A stretch of 64,000 bases of DNA from JANQHS01 sp965227315. GTDB taxonomy: Bacteria; Bacteroidota; Bacteroidia; Cytophagales; CCMP332. A program made the position numbers and the translations under genes. Shown in pieces: positions 1 through 8,582 of the stretch. Within the stretch, counting starts at the first letter, position 1. The number at the start of each line of letters is the position of its first letter. The notes under the pieces were generated by a model. That model was not told the origin of the DNA, ran no database searches, and worked only from the letters and a program-made list of their open reading frames with translations. The stretch is from the NCBI GenBank assembly GCA_965227315.1, contig OZ245737.1, positions 3,162,001 to 3,226,000 on the forward strand, written 5' to 3'.

Positions 1-148
1 AGCAAAGAAGGAAGAAAAAAAGTCAGCAGTCGAAACCCCGAAAACCGAAGATAAAAAGGAGGAAAAAAATCCGGGGAAAGAAGAGTCCAAATCGACAGAT
101 AAGCCACAGGAATCAGAGGAAACTTCCTTTTTTGATCAAATCAGCTGA
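1..148 (+). CDS. C-terminal end of an unidentified gene (partial, starts before the window)
   Basis: An open frame runs in from the left edge (codons begin at base 2) and ends with TGA at 146-148. The 48 visible residues are a low-complexity Lys/Glu/Ser-rich tail ending in SFFDQIS. Such charged tails follow the folded part of many Bacteroidota proteins and do not identify the family. The stop overlaps the folB start by one base (TGATG), so the two genes are probably co-transcribed. No function can be given from what is visible. Confidence 0.7.
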   Translation, partial: AKKEEKKSAVETPKTEDKKEEKNPGKEESKSTDKPQESEETSFFDQIS

Positions 149-513
149 TGATGTCCGTAATTGAGCTTCAAGGAATGGAGTTTTTTGCATATCATGGTTT
201 TCATGATGCAGAACGAGTTACCGGAAACAAATACGGTGTAGATCTGATCATTACCACCGACCTGGATCGACCCAGTCATTCCGATTCTCTTAAGGATACA
301 ATCAATTATGAAGAGGTATACCGTATTGTAAAAGAGGAAATGGGAAAGCCTGCCAGATTGCTCGAACATCTTTCTTTTCGTATCAACGAGGTTATTATCA
401 ATTCCTTTCCGGAAATAAGCAGTGTGAAATCGAGGGTCTCCAAATACAATCCTCCTCTGGGAGGAATTTGCCACCGGGCTTTGGTCGAGACCATGTTGGA
501 TCGGAACGGCTAG
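148..513 (+). CDS. folB: Dihydroneopterin aldolase
   Basis: FolB cleaves 7,8-dihydroneopterin to 6-hydroxymethyl-7,8-dihydropterin and glycolaldehyde in cytoplasmic folate synthesis. The 121 residues match the family's usual length. The N-terminal strand IELQGMEFFAYHGFHDAE carries the family's conserved YHG. The central TINYEEVYRIV segment and the C-terminal KYNPPLGG (pterin-binding region) are also typical. The start is the first of two adjacent ATGs, overlapping the upstream stop. Its stop overlaps the convergent IscA-like gene by a few bases, leaving no room for a separate terminator. Confidence 0.93.
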   Translation: MMSVIELQGMEFFAYHGFHDAERVTGNKYGVDLIITTDLDRPSHSDSLKDTINYEEVYRIVKEEMGKPARLLEHLSFRINEVIINSFPEISSVKSRVSKYNPPLGGICHRALVETMLDRNG

Positions 514-806
514 AGATCTTTTTCACTGGAGAAGAAAAATCCTCGTTCTTCTTGTCCATCTTCATAATCGATCCTGTAACCTGCGAGGTACAGGGCCTGT
601 TTCTTGTCAAATACCACCGGAACCCCATTGATCTCGCTTTGGTCATCAGAGGATTTGGGTTTATCAAAGGCCAGGAAATGACGGACGCCCGCACAGCCTT
701 GTCCGCGAATTCCAACTCGAAGAGAATATTCCGGACCTATGCTCTTTTTGTCCATCAGGTCCTTGATTTCTCTTGCCGCCTTATCCGTGATATCTATTAT
801 TTTCAA
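510..806 (-). CDS. HesB/IscA-like protein lacking the C-terminal Cys pair
   Basis: This 98-residue protein has the HesB/IscA fold pattern: an N-terminal helix (TDKAAREIKDLMDKK), then LRVGIRGQGCAG holding Cys38, which aligns with the first cluster ligand of A-type carriers. The usual C-terminal Cys-x-Cys is absent: the protein ends RGFFFSSEKDL. Known A-type carriers bind and pass on Fe-S clusters with three cysteines, so whether this one binds a cluster alone is doubtful; it may act with a partner or in another role. The frame opens only with TTG at 804-806, and there is no in-frame ATG upstream. A -7-type box lies about 30 bases upstream. Confidence 0.82.
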   Translation of the reverse strand: MKIIDITDKAAREIKDLMDKKSIGPEYSLRVGIRGQGCAGVRHFLAFDKPKSSDDQSEINGVPVVFDKKQALYLAGYRIDYEDGQEERGFFFSSEKDL

Positions 807-835
807 TTGGAATTTTTTATGTCTTAAAGCTGCAA

Positions 836-843
836 CAAAAGTA
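836..843 (-). promoter_or_regulatory. Candidate -7 box of the IscA-like gene
   Basis: On the minus strand this reads TACTTTTG, a perfect match to the Bacteroidota -7 consensus TAnnTTTG, about 30 bases before the TTG start of the IscA-like gene. No clear TTTG -33 element lies 17-23 bases further upstream; a TTTGGTC lies only a few bases away, too close for a classical -33. Confidence 0.35.
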
Positions 844-887
844 AAAGACCAAAGGTTTTCAGTAATTTTCCGTCCTTTTTTAAAGCC

Positions 888-1409
888 ATGGAGTACTTGG
901 GTGACCTGATAAAAATAATTTTGCCCGCAGCATTGGTAATATATGCGGTGTATCTTGTTTTTGGAGCCTTTTCAAAAAAGGAAAAGCAGATCCAACAAGC
1001 TGAGCTGAAGCTGAAGTCCAGAGAGATCGCTTTCCCCATACGGCTACAGGCATATGAAAGATTGATCCTCTTTCTTGAAAGGGTGAGCCTTCCAAATTTG
1101 ATTTCCAGGACTGAAAAGAATAACCTAACCGCTTTGATCTATTATACTCAGATCGTCGCGGAAATAAGGGATGAATACAACCACAACCTCTCGCAGCAGG
1201 TCTATGTCAGCGATAAGGCCTGGAATCTTTTGACGGGAGCCAAAGAAAGGACCATCGCATTTATGAATCAGGCTTTTCCGCAGGTGGATGCCGAAAGCGA
1301 TGCCAAGGGGTTTGCAAAGTTATTACTGGATAAATACATTGCTGATAATCAGGATTTTACGAGTGAAGCAATTCAATTTTTGAAAAACGAAATTCGAGAA
1401 CTTTATTGA
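888..1409 (+). CDS. Conserved membrane-anchored protein of unknown function (DUF7935-like)
   Basis: This 173-residue protein starts at an ATG, has one N-terminal transmembrane helix (about residues 8-27, LIKIILPAALVIYAVYLVFG) and a Lys/Glu-rich cytoplasmic helix after it. The soluble domain is helical and contains ERVSLPNLISR and IRDEYNHNLSQQVYVS. It resembles a widespread Bacteroidota family without assigned function; I recall it as DUF7935 but cannot check. It is divergent from the IscA-like gene and one base ahead of paaN, so it is probably co-transcribed with paaN. Confidence 0.75.
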   Translation: MEYLGDLIKIILPAALVIYAVYLVFGAFSKKEKQIQQAELKLKSREIAFPIRLQAYERLILFLERVSLPNLISRTEKNNLTALIYYTQIVAEIRDEYNHNLSQQVYVSDKAWNLLTGAKERTIAFMNQAFPQVDAESDAKGFAKLLLDKYIADNQDFTSEAIQFLKNEIRELY

Positions 1410-1410
1410 A

Positions 1411-3069
1411 ATGGGACTATTTGAAAAGCATCAGGATTTTCTTAACAACGCGATAAAGGCGCTTCATGAAAGAAGCTTTTATGCTGCCTACCCTGAGTTT
1501 CCTTCGAAAGAGATCTATGGCGAAAATGCGGATGCCCAAGGGCAGGAGTTTTTTAAGGGATCCATTGGAAAAAGATTTGAGGAATTGAAGAGCGATGGAG
1601 CCGAGGGCTGGGTTGGGGGAGAGGAAAGTCCCTATCTGGTAGATAAGCTCGGCATCAGCTATCCTTATTTTAATTCTGATGACTTGATAGCGAAGGCCGA
1701 AACCGTTTCGGAGATATGGAAGAATCAATCTCCCGAAGACCGGGCCGGTATTTTGATCGAATCGCTGGAGGGAATGAGATCCCGCTTCTTCGATATCGCC
1801 TATGCGACTATGCATACCACTGGTCAGGGGTACATGATGGCCTTTCAGGCTTCGGGTCCGCATGGAGCTGATCGTGCCATGGAAGCCATAGCTTCGGGTT
1901 ATGAAGAACTCAAGAGGTTTCCAGAAAATGCCTCGTGGGTAAAGCCGATGGGCAAATATGAGATCAGGCTCAGGAAATCATGGATTGCTCAACCCAAAGG
2001 TGTTTCGCTGGTGATCGGTTGTTCTACCTTTCCAACCTGGAATTCAACACCAGGTCTTTATGCCAGCTTGATCACCGGTAATCCTGTAATAGTTAAGCCC
2101 CATCCGAAGGCCATCCTTCCCATGGCCATAGTGGTTGCCGAAATTCAGAAGACCCTCAAGGCTGCCGGCTTACCCGAAGAGATTTGTCAAATGGCCCCGG
2201 ATACCCTGGAGAAACCCATCACGAAAGAATTGGCTGAAAACCAAAGTGTGGCTCTGATCGATTATACCGGAGGCCCGTCTTTTGGAAATTATGTAGAAGG
2301 ACTTAGCGGAAAAACCGTTTTCACCGAGAAAACCGGTGTCAATTCCGTGATCCTGCACTCGGTTGATAATATTGAAAAAGTCGCACAAAATCTTGGCTTT
2401 TCGATTGCCCTCTACTCCGGGCAAATGTGTACTGCACCCCAAAATATCTTTGTTCCCAAAGAAGGTGTTGGAACACCGGATGGTCCTGTCTCCGCTGCTC
2501 GGTTTGCTGAGATACTAAAGGATAGCATCAAGGGTTTGGTGGAAAACCCTAAGGCCGGACCATTTGTACTCGGTGCAATTCAAAATGAAAATACCTCCAA
2601 CAGGGTGAAAGAGTTTGAAGCGGGTGAATTGGTGCTTGAGGATGGAGAGATCGAAAACCCCATGTTTAAAAATGCTCGCACCTTGTCACCAAAAGTCGTT
2701 TTGGTGAATACATCAGATAGAGAGCGTTTTTCAGAGGAACTGTTCGGACCACTAGCTATGGTGATTGAAACTCAAAATATCGAAGAATCCATAGAGCTTG
2801 CAGCTGACCTCGCCAAGAAACATGGGGCAATTTCCTGTGGGGCTTATACCAGCGATGAGAATATTAAAAATCAAATAATGAATAGGATGGCTTCCAGTTT
2901 TACTCCTGTTTCGTTTAATTTAACTGGAAATATTTATCTAAACCAACATGCGGCTTTTTCTGATTTCCATGTAACAGGGGGCAACCCTGCGGGAAATGCC
3001 TCGTTTACTAACCCGGAATTTGTGATAAAAAGATTCGTCTGGGTAGGGTTTAGAGAACCAGAAAAGTAG
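1411..3069 (+). CDS. paaN: PaaN-type aldehyde dehydrogenase
   Basis: This is a 552-residue aldehyde-dehydrogenase-superfamily protein of the PaaN type linked to phenylacetate breakdown. The N-terminal region (KALHERSFYAAYPEFPS) is characteristic of this branch. The cofactor-binding region includes NPVIVKPHPKAILP, and the catalytic Cys lies in YSGQMCTAPQN. It differs from the PaaZ ring-opening fusion, as it has no hydratase domain. No other paa genes (paaABCDE, paaG, paaJ, paaK) are in the window, so it is an orphan here and its substrate is inferred only from the family. Confidence 0.85.
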   Translation: MGLFEKHQDFLNNAIKALHERSFYAAYPEFPSKEIYGENADAQGQEFFKGSIGKRFEELKSDGAEGWVGGEESPYLVDKLGISYPYFNSDDLIAKAETVSEIWKNQSPEDRAGILIESLEGMRSRFFDIAYATMHTTGQGYMMAFQASGPHGADRAMEAIASGYEELKRFPENASWVKPMGKYEIRLRKSWIAQPKGVSLVIGCSTFPTWNSTPGLYASLITGNPVIVKPHPKAILPMAIVVAEIQKTLKAAGLPEEICQMAPDTLEKPITKELAENQSVALIDYTGGPSFGNYVEGLSGKTVFTEKTGVNSVILHSVDNIEKVAQNLGFSIALYSGQMCTAPQNIFVPKEGVGTPDGPVSAARFAEILKDSIKGLVENPKAGPFVLGAIQNENTSNRVKEFEAGELVLEDGEIENPMFKNARTLSPKVVLVNTSDRERFSEELFGPLAMVIETQNIEESIELAADLAKKHGAISCGAYTSDENIKNQIMNRMASSFTPVSFNLTGNIYLNQHAAFSDFHVTGGNPAGNASFTNPEFVIKRFVWVGFREPEK

Positions 3070-3100
3070 TTATGACCAAACCAAACCTTGATCAGTAGAA

Positions 3101-5038
3101 ATGCTTAAGCTGATCTCTTCCATAAAAATTTTACCGAGGTGGATCGTTATCCTGATCGATTCCTTGATCATTCTTTTTTCGATCACTCTGGCTTTTTTCC
3201 TGAGGTTCAATCTTTCTTTTGAGATCATACCGGAAGAGCAATTGATCAAAGGTGGCCTTCTGTTTTTCTCCTTTACGCTGTTTGCCATAATCCTCAATAA
3301 GACCTACTCGGGGATCATCCGGTACACAACTCTTGAGGATGGGGTGAGAATTTTATACACCACCACCTTTGGCGGAGCCCTGGCCGGACTTGCCAATTAC
3401 ATCAGTTTCTATTTCTACGGAAATACGCTGCTGCCTGTATCTGTTCTGATCATCGGGTACTTTATTACCACGCTGTTCCTCTTTTTCTATCGTCTGGCAG
3501 TCAAGTATATTTTCAGTTTTGCTTCGAACCTTAAGTATGGGCGGCTGAATTCGATCATTTTCGGTGCCAGTCAGTTGGGTATTTTAACCAAACATATTAT
3601 CGATAATGATCCGCATTCAAATATGAAGGTTGTGGCCTATATCGACGATGATATTCGAAAGGTTGGAAAGAACTACGGTGGTGCGAGGATCTACCATGCC
3701 AAGGACGATCTGGACTACCTGATCAGGACCTATAACGTTCATAAGGTGATCATCACCTCTCAGGATATCCCCCTCAAAAGGAAAAACGAACTTGTTGATT
3801 TTTGCCTCAAGCATGATATCGAAGTGCAGCACGTGCCACCTGCATATCGCTGGGTGAACGGTGAATTGAGCCTGAACCAGATCCGAAACCTGAAAATCGA
3901 AGATCTGCTGGGACGGGAATCCATAAAAATTGAGAACCACCTTGTCAAAAGTCAATTGCAGGGGAAATGTATTATGATCACCGGAGCTGCGGGATCAATA
4001 GGATCTGAAATTGCCCGCCAGGTTATTCAGAATTCCCCGGGAAAGGTTTTGCTGGTGGATCAGGCCGAGACTCCGCTCTTTGATCTCGAAGATGAAATCA
4101 AATTTATGGTTCCGGCCGTTGAAAAGATCTGTTTGCTTGCCGATGTGACGCACCTTGAAAGAATTGAAGGCATTATCAAGGAGCATAAACCGAATTTTAT
4201 TTTCCATGCGGCAGCCTATAAACATGTGCCCTTAATGGAGCAGAATCCGATCGAGGCCGTACATGGAAATATATGGGGTACCAAGGTGCTCGCCGATCTT
4301 GCCCTGAAATATGGCGCTGAAAAATTCGTGATGGTTTCTACGGACAAAGCCGTGAATCCAACCAATGTGATGGGTGCCTCAAAAAGGATTGCCGAGATGT
4401 ATGTTCAATCCATGAACTCCGCTATCGACGACGGGGAGATTCAAAATGGGAATTCGGAGCATTGCAAATTCATCACAACAAGATTTGGAAATGTTCTTGG
4501 ATCCAGTGGTTCGGTGATCCCTTTGTTCAGGAAACAAATCGAAATGGGCGGACCTGTGACGGTTACTCATCCGGAAATCACCAGATTCTTCATGACCATA
4601 GCGGAGGCTTGCCAGTTGGTTCTGGAAGCCGGTGTGATGGGCAAAGGAGGTGAGATCTTTATTTTCGATATGGGAGAGGCGATCAAGATCCTTGACCTGG
4701 CCCAGAAAATGATCCAGCTCTCAGGTTATAAGGTTGGAAGAGATATTACCATCGATTACTCAGGTTTAAGGCCAGGTGAAAAACTTCATGAGGAGTTATT
4801 GAATACCAAGGAGAAGACCATTCCAACACATAACCCCAAGATCATGATCGCCAAGGTTCGTAAAGAGGACTTTGAGAAGATCCACCTTTCCATCCTCGAT
4901 CTGGTTCAGTCTTCCAAAGGAGGAGATGAAAATGTGGTTGTGGCAAAAATGAAGAGAATGGTACCTGAATTTATCAGTAACCAATCGAGATTTGAGAAAC
5001 TGGATCTTGAGGTGAAAGCCCTGAAGGACCTGGCATAG
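3101..5038 (+). CDS. Membrane-bound nucleotide-sugar dehydratase/epimerase (CapD/WbpM-like)
   Basis: The 645 residues combine about four N-terminal transmembrane helices (roughly residues 10-125), a first Rossmann-like region (about 150-270) and a C-terminal SDR-type domain starting near residue 295 with GAAGSIGSE for NAD(P). The catalytic stretch MVSTDKAVNPTNVMGASK has the Met/Lys arrangement of UDP-GlcNAc 4,6-dehydratases such as WbpM and CapD. These enzymes make 4-keto-6-deoxy sugar nucleotides for surface polysaccharide at the inner membrane. No glycosyltransferases or Wzx/Wzy are adjacent, so this is a stand-alone copy. Its stop nearly touches that of ychF. Confidence 0.92.
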   Translation: MLKLISSIKILPRWIVILIDSLIILFSITLAFFLRFNLSFEIIPEEQLIKGGLLFFSFTLFAIILNKTYSGIIRYTTLEDGVRILYTTTFGGALAGLANYISFYFYGNTLLPVSVLIIGYFITTLFLFFYRLAVKYIFSFASNLKYGRLNSIIFGASQLGILTKHIIDNDPHSNMKVVAYIDDDIRKVGKNYGGARIYHAKDDLDYLIRTYNVHKVIITSQDIPLKRKNELVDFCLKHDIEVQHVPPAYRWVNGELSLNQIRNLKIEDLLGRESIKIENHLVKSQLQGKCIMITGAAGSIGSEIARQVIQNSPGKVLLVDQAETPLFDLEDEIKFMVPAVEKICLLADVTHLERIEGIIKEHKPNFIFHAAAYKHVPLMEQNPIEAVHGNIWGTKVLADLALKYGAEKFVMVSTDKAVNPTNVMGASKRIAEMYVQSMNSAIDDGEIQNGNSEHCKFITTRFGNVLGSSGSVIPLFRKQIEMGGPVTVTHPEITRFFMTIAEACQLVLEAGVMGKGGEIFIFDMGEAIKILDLAQKMIQLSGYKVGRDITIDYSGLRPGEKLHEELLNTKEKTIPTHNPKIMIAKVRKEDFEKIHLSILDLVQSSKGGDENVVVAKMKRMVPEFISNQSRFEKLDLEVKALKDLA

Positions 5039-5040
5039 GC

Positions 5041-6138
5041 CTATACATTAAAACGGAAATGCATGACATCTCCGTCTTCCACTACATACTCTTTTCCTTC
5101 AATTGCAAGTTTACCTGCTTCTTTAGCCCCTTGTTCAGACCCTAGTTCAACGTAATCATCATATTTGATCACCTCTGCTCTGATGAACCCCTTTTCAAAA
5201 TCAGTATGGATCACACCGGCCGCCTGGGGAGCCTTGTATCCCCTCTTGATCGTCCAGGCGCGAACCTCCTTCTTTCCAGCAGTGAAGTAGGTGATCAGAT
5301 CGAGCAGATCATATGCCGACCGGATCATTTTGTCCAGTCCCGATTCAGACAGATTATACTCTTCCAGGAACACGGATTTTTCTTCCGGATCGTCGAATTC
5401 AGCAATTTGTGACTCTATGCTCGCACAGACCTGGATGAGTAGATTCTGACCTCCAATGGAGCTTTGCAGCTGATCTACATAAGTGTTTTCATTACCGAGA
5501 AGCGTGCCTTCATCCACATTGGCAACATAGATCACCGGCTTGGTGGACAGAAGATTCAGTTCTTTCAGTGTTTTTTTGTCTTCATCGGAAAACCCTTCGG
5601 TATCGATCCAGCCATCCGATTCCAAACTATCCTTGATCAACTTCAAAAGCTCGAACCTCTTTTTGATCTCCTTATCTCCCGACTTTGCAGCTTTTTCTTC
5701 TTTGGCAATTCTTTTTTCCAGGGTTTCAAGGTCTTTTAGGATCAATTCATATTCGATGATCTCTTTGTCCTCCATCGGATTGACCCGACCGCTGACATGG
5801 GTCACGTTATCATCCTGAAAACAGCGAACCACATGAATGATGGCATCGGTTTCCCGAATATTTCCCAGGAACTGGTTTCCAAGCCCCTCACCCTTGGAAG
5901 CTCCTTTCACGAGCCCGGCGATATCAACAAATTCGATTACAGCCGGAATAACCTGTTCGGGTTCAACAAGTCCTTTCAGGATATTCAACCTTTGATCGGG
6001 AACCTTGATGATCCCTACATTGGGTTCTATAGTACAAAATGGATAATTCTTGGCTTCCGCCTTGGCATTTGATAATGCGTTGAACAATGTCGATTTACCA
6101 ACGTTTGGCAAGCCAACAATTCCACACCTAAGCCCCAT
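5041..6138 (-). CDS. ychF: Redox-regulated ATPase YchF (Obg-family)
   Basis: The 365-residue protein has the P-loop GLPNVGKST near the N-terminus, the DIAGLVKGASKGEGLGN switch region, a coiled-coil domain in the middle (KRIAKEEKAAKSG) and the C-terminal TGS-like domain ending in EDGDVMHFRFNV. YchF prefers ATP over GTP and associates with ribosomes. Length and architecture are standard. The ATG start gives the canonical MGLRCGIVGLPNVGKS opening. It converges on the sugar dehydratase, with stops only two bases apart within a small ATAGGCCTAT palindrome. Confidence 0.97.
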   Translation of the reverse strand: MGLRCGIVGLPNVGKSTLFNALSNAKAEAKNYPFCTIEPNVGIIKVPDQRLNILKGLVEPEQVIPAVIEFVDIAGLVKGASKGEGLGNQFLGNIRETDAIIHVVRCFQDDNVTHVSGRVNPMEDKEIIEYELILKDLETLEKRIAKEEKAAKSGDKEIKKRFELLKLIKDSLESDGWIDTEGFSDEDKKTLKELNLLSTKPVIYVANVDEGTLLGNENTYVDQLQSSIGGQNLLIQVCASIESQIAEFDDPEEKSVFLEEYNLSESGLDKMIRSAYDLLDLITYFTAGKKEVRAWTIKRGYKAPQAAGVIHTDFEKGFIRAEVIKYDDYVELGSEQGAKEAGKLAIEGKEYVVEDGDVMHFRFNV

Positions 6139-6205
6139 ATATCAGCAATTTATATTGGGAGAGTCGATTGACTCCAAAGTGAATTTGAACTAGATCTGCT
6201 TGGTT

Positions 6206-6544
6206 CTACCAGTCGGATCCTTCGTTTTTCTTTCCTCCTTCAACCTCGGCCTCTTCTTCAGATTTGGCTTTTGGCGGGGTGTAACCATTGAGGAGGTCAT
6301 CTTTAATGTGCTTTAAAGTCTCGGTTAAAGCGGTTTCGAACTTATCGAAATCTTCTTTGTAAAGGAAAATTTTATGCTTTTCAAAAGATACGCCATCATC
6401 ATGCATTCTCCTTTTACTTTCTGTAATGGTCAAATAATAATCATTTGACCGGGTGGCCTTTACATCAAAAAAATATGTTCTTTTTCCTGCTTTTACTCTT
6501 TTCGAGTAAACTTCGTTCTTATCTCTATCAAAAGATTCTTCCAC
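6206..6544 (-). CDS. Pur-alpha-like nucleic-acid-binding protein (DUF3276)
   Basis: A 112-residue protein with one PUR repeat: VYSKRVKAGKRTYFFDVKAT, then YYLTITESKR and HKIFLYKEDFDKF. In Borrelia the related BpuR binds DNA and RNA as a dimer; Bacteroidota carry this short form, so a nucleic-acid-binding and possibly regulatory role is inferred. The C-terminus (about residue 90 on) is acidic low-complexity. The frame opens with GTG at 6542-6544. The gene is divergent from the DUF58 gene. Confidence 0.88.
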   Translation of the reverse strand: MEESFDRDKNEVYSKRVKAGKRTYFFDVKATRSNDYYLTITESKRRMHDDGVSFEKHKIFLYKEDFDKFETALTETLKHIKDDLLNGYTPPKAKSEEEAEVEGGKKNEGSDW

Positions 6545-6687
6545 GTCCCTAAAATTTTTGGGGTAAAGGTAAATACTTTATTTCCTTAACAAGGGCTTGA
6601 AAATTATATTTTTCTCTCCTTGGTAAAGCTGAAATTTTCCGAATTTTTTTCCGTTAATTTTTTACTCTTGCGACATAGCTGGAACTT

Positions 6688-7593
6688 TTGGAGTATTCGA
6701 TAGAACAAATCAGGGCCTTTGATAACCTTGAACTGCTCGCAAGGCAGTTGGTTGAGGGATATATTACAGGACTCCACAAGTCGCCTTATCATGGGTTTTC
6801 GGTGGAGTTCGCCGAGCACAGGCAATATAATTCAGGTGAAAGTACCAGATTCATCGATTGGCGTGTCTTTTCCAGAACCGAAAAGCTTTATGTAAAGCAA
6901 TTTGAAGAAGAGACCAATCTCCGGTGTCAAATTCTACTCGATGTTTCCCCCTCCATGCATTATCCTGTCGACAAGAGGGAGAAGCTAACCTTTTCAGTAA
7001 TGGCGGCATCCTCATTAACCGTGTTGCTTGAAAAGCAACGGGATGCTGTCGGATTGGTGAATTTTGATGCGGAGATCCGGGAGAAGACGGCCATCAAATC
7101 CAATCGCAGGCATATCCATGACCTTATGGTCATACTCAAGAAGACGCTAGGTTCAACTCCATCGAGTACTGATACAAGGCTTGAAAACGTATTGCATAAT
7201 GTTGCAGAGCGGTCCAGGCCCCGATCTCTGATTGTGGTGTTTAGTGATTTTTTCCAAAGAGACGGAGATCTTGAAAATCTCAAGAAGGCATTGAGTCATC
7301 TTAAGTACAGAAAACACGAGGTCATTATGTTCAATGTTTTCTCCGCAACCTCTGAAAGAGACTTGGATTTCCAGGATATCAATTCTGAGTTCGTCGATGT
7401 GGAAACGGGAAAAAAGGTCAAGATCAATCCTTTTGAGGTCCGCAAGAAATACCAAAAACGCATGGACGATTTTCACAATGATATCAAAGCCGTTTGCGGT
7501 GATTTAAAGATCGATTACCATGATGCTCCCATAGAGCAGGGTTATTACCCCATTTTTTCAAAATTTCTTCTGAAACGGGTAAAAATGAAGTAG
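6688..7593 (+). CDS. DUF58 domain protein with VWA-like fold
   Basis: 301 residues. DUF58 proteins usually sit with MoxR AAA+ ATPases and VWA proteins in Bat-type chaperone/aerotolerance loci. The DUF58 signature is at residues 45-60 (QYNSGESTRFIDWRVF), followed by the VWA-like core LLDVSPSMHYP, a DxSxS MIDAS motif, and SLIVVFSDFF. There is no membrane segment, so it is cytoplasmic. The only possible start giving the conserved N-terminus (MEYSIEQIRAFDNLELLA) is TTG at 6688, as a TAG lies four codons upstream. No moxR gene is adjacent; VWA and TPR Bat-like genes lie about 50 kb away in this window. Confidence 0.9.
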   Translation: MEYSIEQIRAFDNLELLARQLVEGYITGLHKSPYHGFSVEFAEHRQYNSGESTRFIDWRVFSRTEKLYVKQFEEETNLRCQILLDVSPSMHYPVDKREKLTFSVMAASSLTVLLEKQRDAVGLVNFDAEIREKTAIKSNRRHIHDLMVILKKTLGSTPSSTDTRLENVLHNVAERSRPRSLIVVFSDFFQRDGDLENLKKALSHLKYRKHEVIMFNVFSATSERDLDFQDINSEFVDVETGKKVKINPFEVRKKYQKRMDDFHNDIKAVCGDLKIDYHDAPIEQGYYPIFSKFLLKRVKMK

Positions 7594-7668
7594 AGCTTAG
7601 AAAATGGTAGCTTCAGATTTAGTTTATTTTTTTACTTTTAGCCATAAGAATTAAGCCCTGTGGGTGGG

Positions 7669-8580
7669 ATGAAGCTAATATTTAAAGTTGTTGTCGTTGC
7701 GTTGGTTTGCCTTGTTGCAAATGATTCCTTTGGTCAATATGACCGGCTCAAAAAATCCAAGCTCTATTCAGGGTACAATTCCTATGGTCTGATCAAGGTC
7801 GTCGTGGGAGGAGGAGTAGGTATGTATTTTGGAGACCTTTGTACCAACGCCGATTGCATGTCAAGCCCAAGTTGGTCCCTGAATTTTGGAATGCAATTCA
7901 GGTTGAACGATCGTTTTTCCCTCAGAGCAGATTTAAATGCATATACGATTGGGAACGACAAGGACCAATATGAAAAGCGTAACCTTACCTTCCAGTCTAC
8001 CAACTACGAACTTTGGGCTGGAGCGGATTTTGATATTTTGCCTTATGCGGCTTTTCGAGGTGCCCGTGCTCCTTTGATCCCCTACATCTATGCAGGGATA
8101 GGATTAACATACTTTGACCCCAAAGCCACATACCAGGGTTCTACTTACAGGCTGAGGCCCTGTCAGACCGAAGGTGTTGCCTACGCACCGGTAGCACTGA
8201 TCCTTCCGTTTGGGGGAGGAGTGTCTTATTCCATAGGAGATTTTACGGACATTTCCCTGGAACTCGGTTATAGGATCACCACCACGGATTATCTGGACGA
8301 TGTTAGCACGGTTTACCAGGATAATAATTCTTTTGGAGACCCTACTTGTGCAGCTCTGGCAGATAGGAGGCAAGAGCTTGGCTATGAAGTCGCTCCGGAA
8401 GGAACTCAAAGGGGTAATCCTGACAAAAACGACGGTTATTTCCTTGGAGCGATCAAAGTGGAGATTACTCTTCCCAATACCAGAGGAGGTGGTGTCTCAA
8501 AGAAGAACAATAATTCCGGAGCTCACCTGAGCAAAATGAGCAAGAAGTATCGCCGGAAGATGTTGAAAAGGCGCCGCTAA
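7669..8580 (+). CDS. Secreted or outer-membrane beta-barrel-like protein (DUF6089-like)
   Basis: From the ATG at 7669 the protein is 303 residues with a signal peptide ending at about DSFGQ (MKLIFKVVVVALVCLVAND). It then shows the alternating aromatic/glycine strands of a small outer-membrane barrel, e.g. VVVGGGVGMYFGDLC and FSLRADLNAYTIGN. It resembles the DUF6089 family of Bacteroidota. Two Cys pairs (CTNADC and later C...C) could form disulfides. The C-terminus is strongly basic (SKKYRRKMLKRRR), which is odd for a barrel end. A GTG three codons upstream is open but would spoil the signal peptide. Confidence 0.75.
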   Translation: MKLIFKVVVVALVCLVANDSFGQYDRLKKSKLYSGYNSYGLIKVVVGGGVGMYFGDLCTNADCMSSPSWSLNFGMQFRLNDRFSLRADLNAYTIGNDKDQYEKRNLTFQSTNYELWAGADFDILPYAAFRGARAPLIPYIYAGIGLTYFDPKATYQGSTYRLRPCQTEGVAYAPVALILPFGGGVSYSIGDFTDISLELGYRITTTDYLDDVSTVYQDNNSFGDPTCAALADRRQELGYEVAPEGTQRGNPDKNDGYFLGAIKVEITLPNTRGGGVSKKNNNSGAHLSKMSKKYRRKMLKRRR

Positions 8581-8582
8581 TT

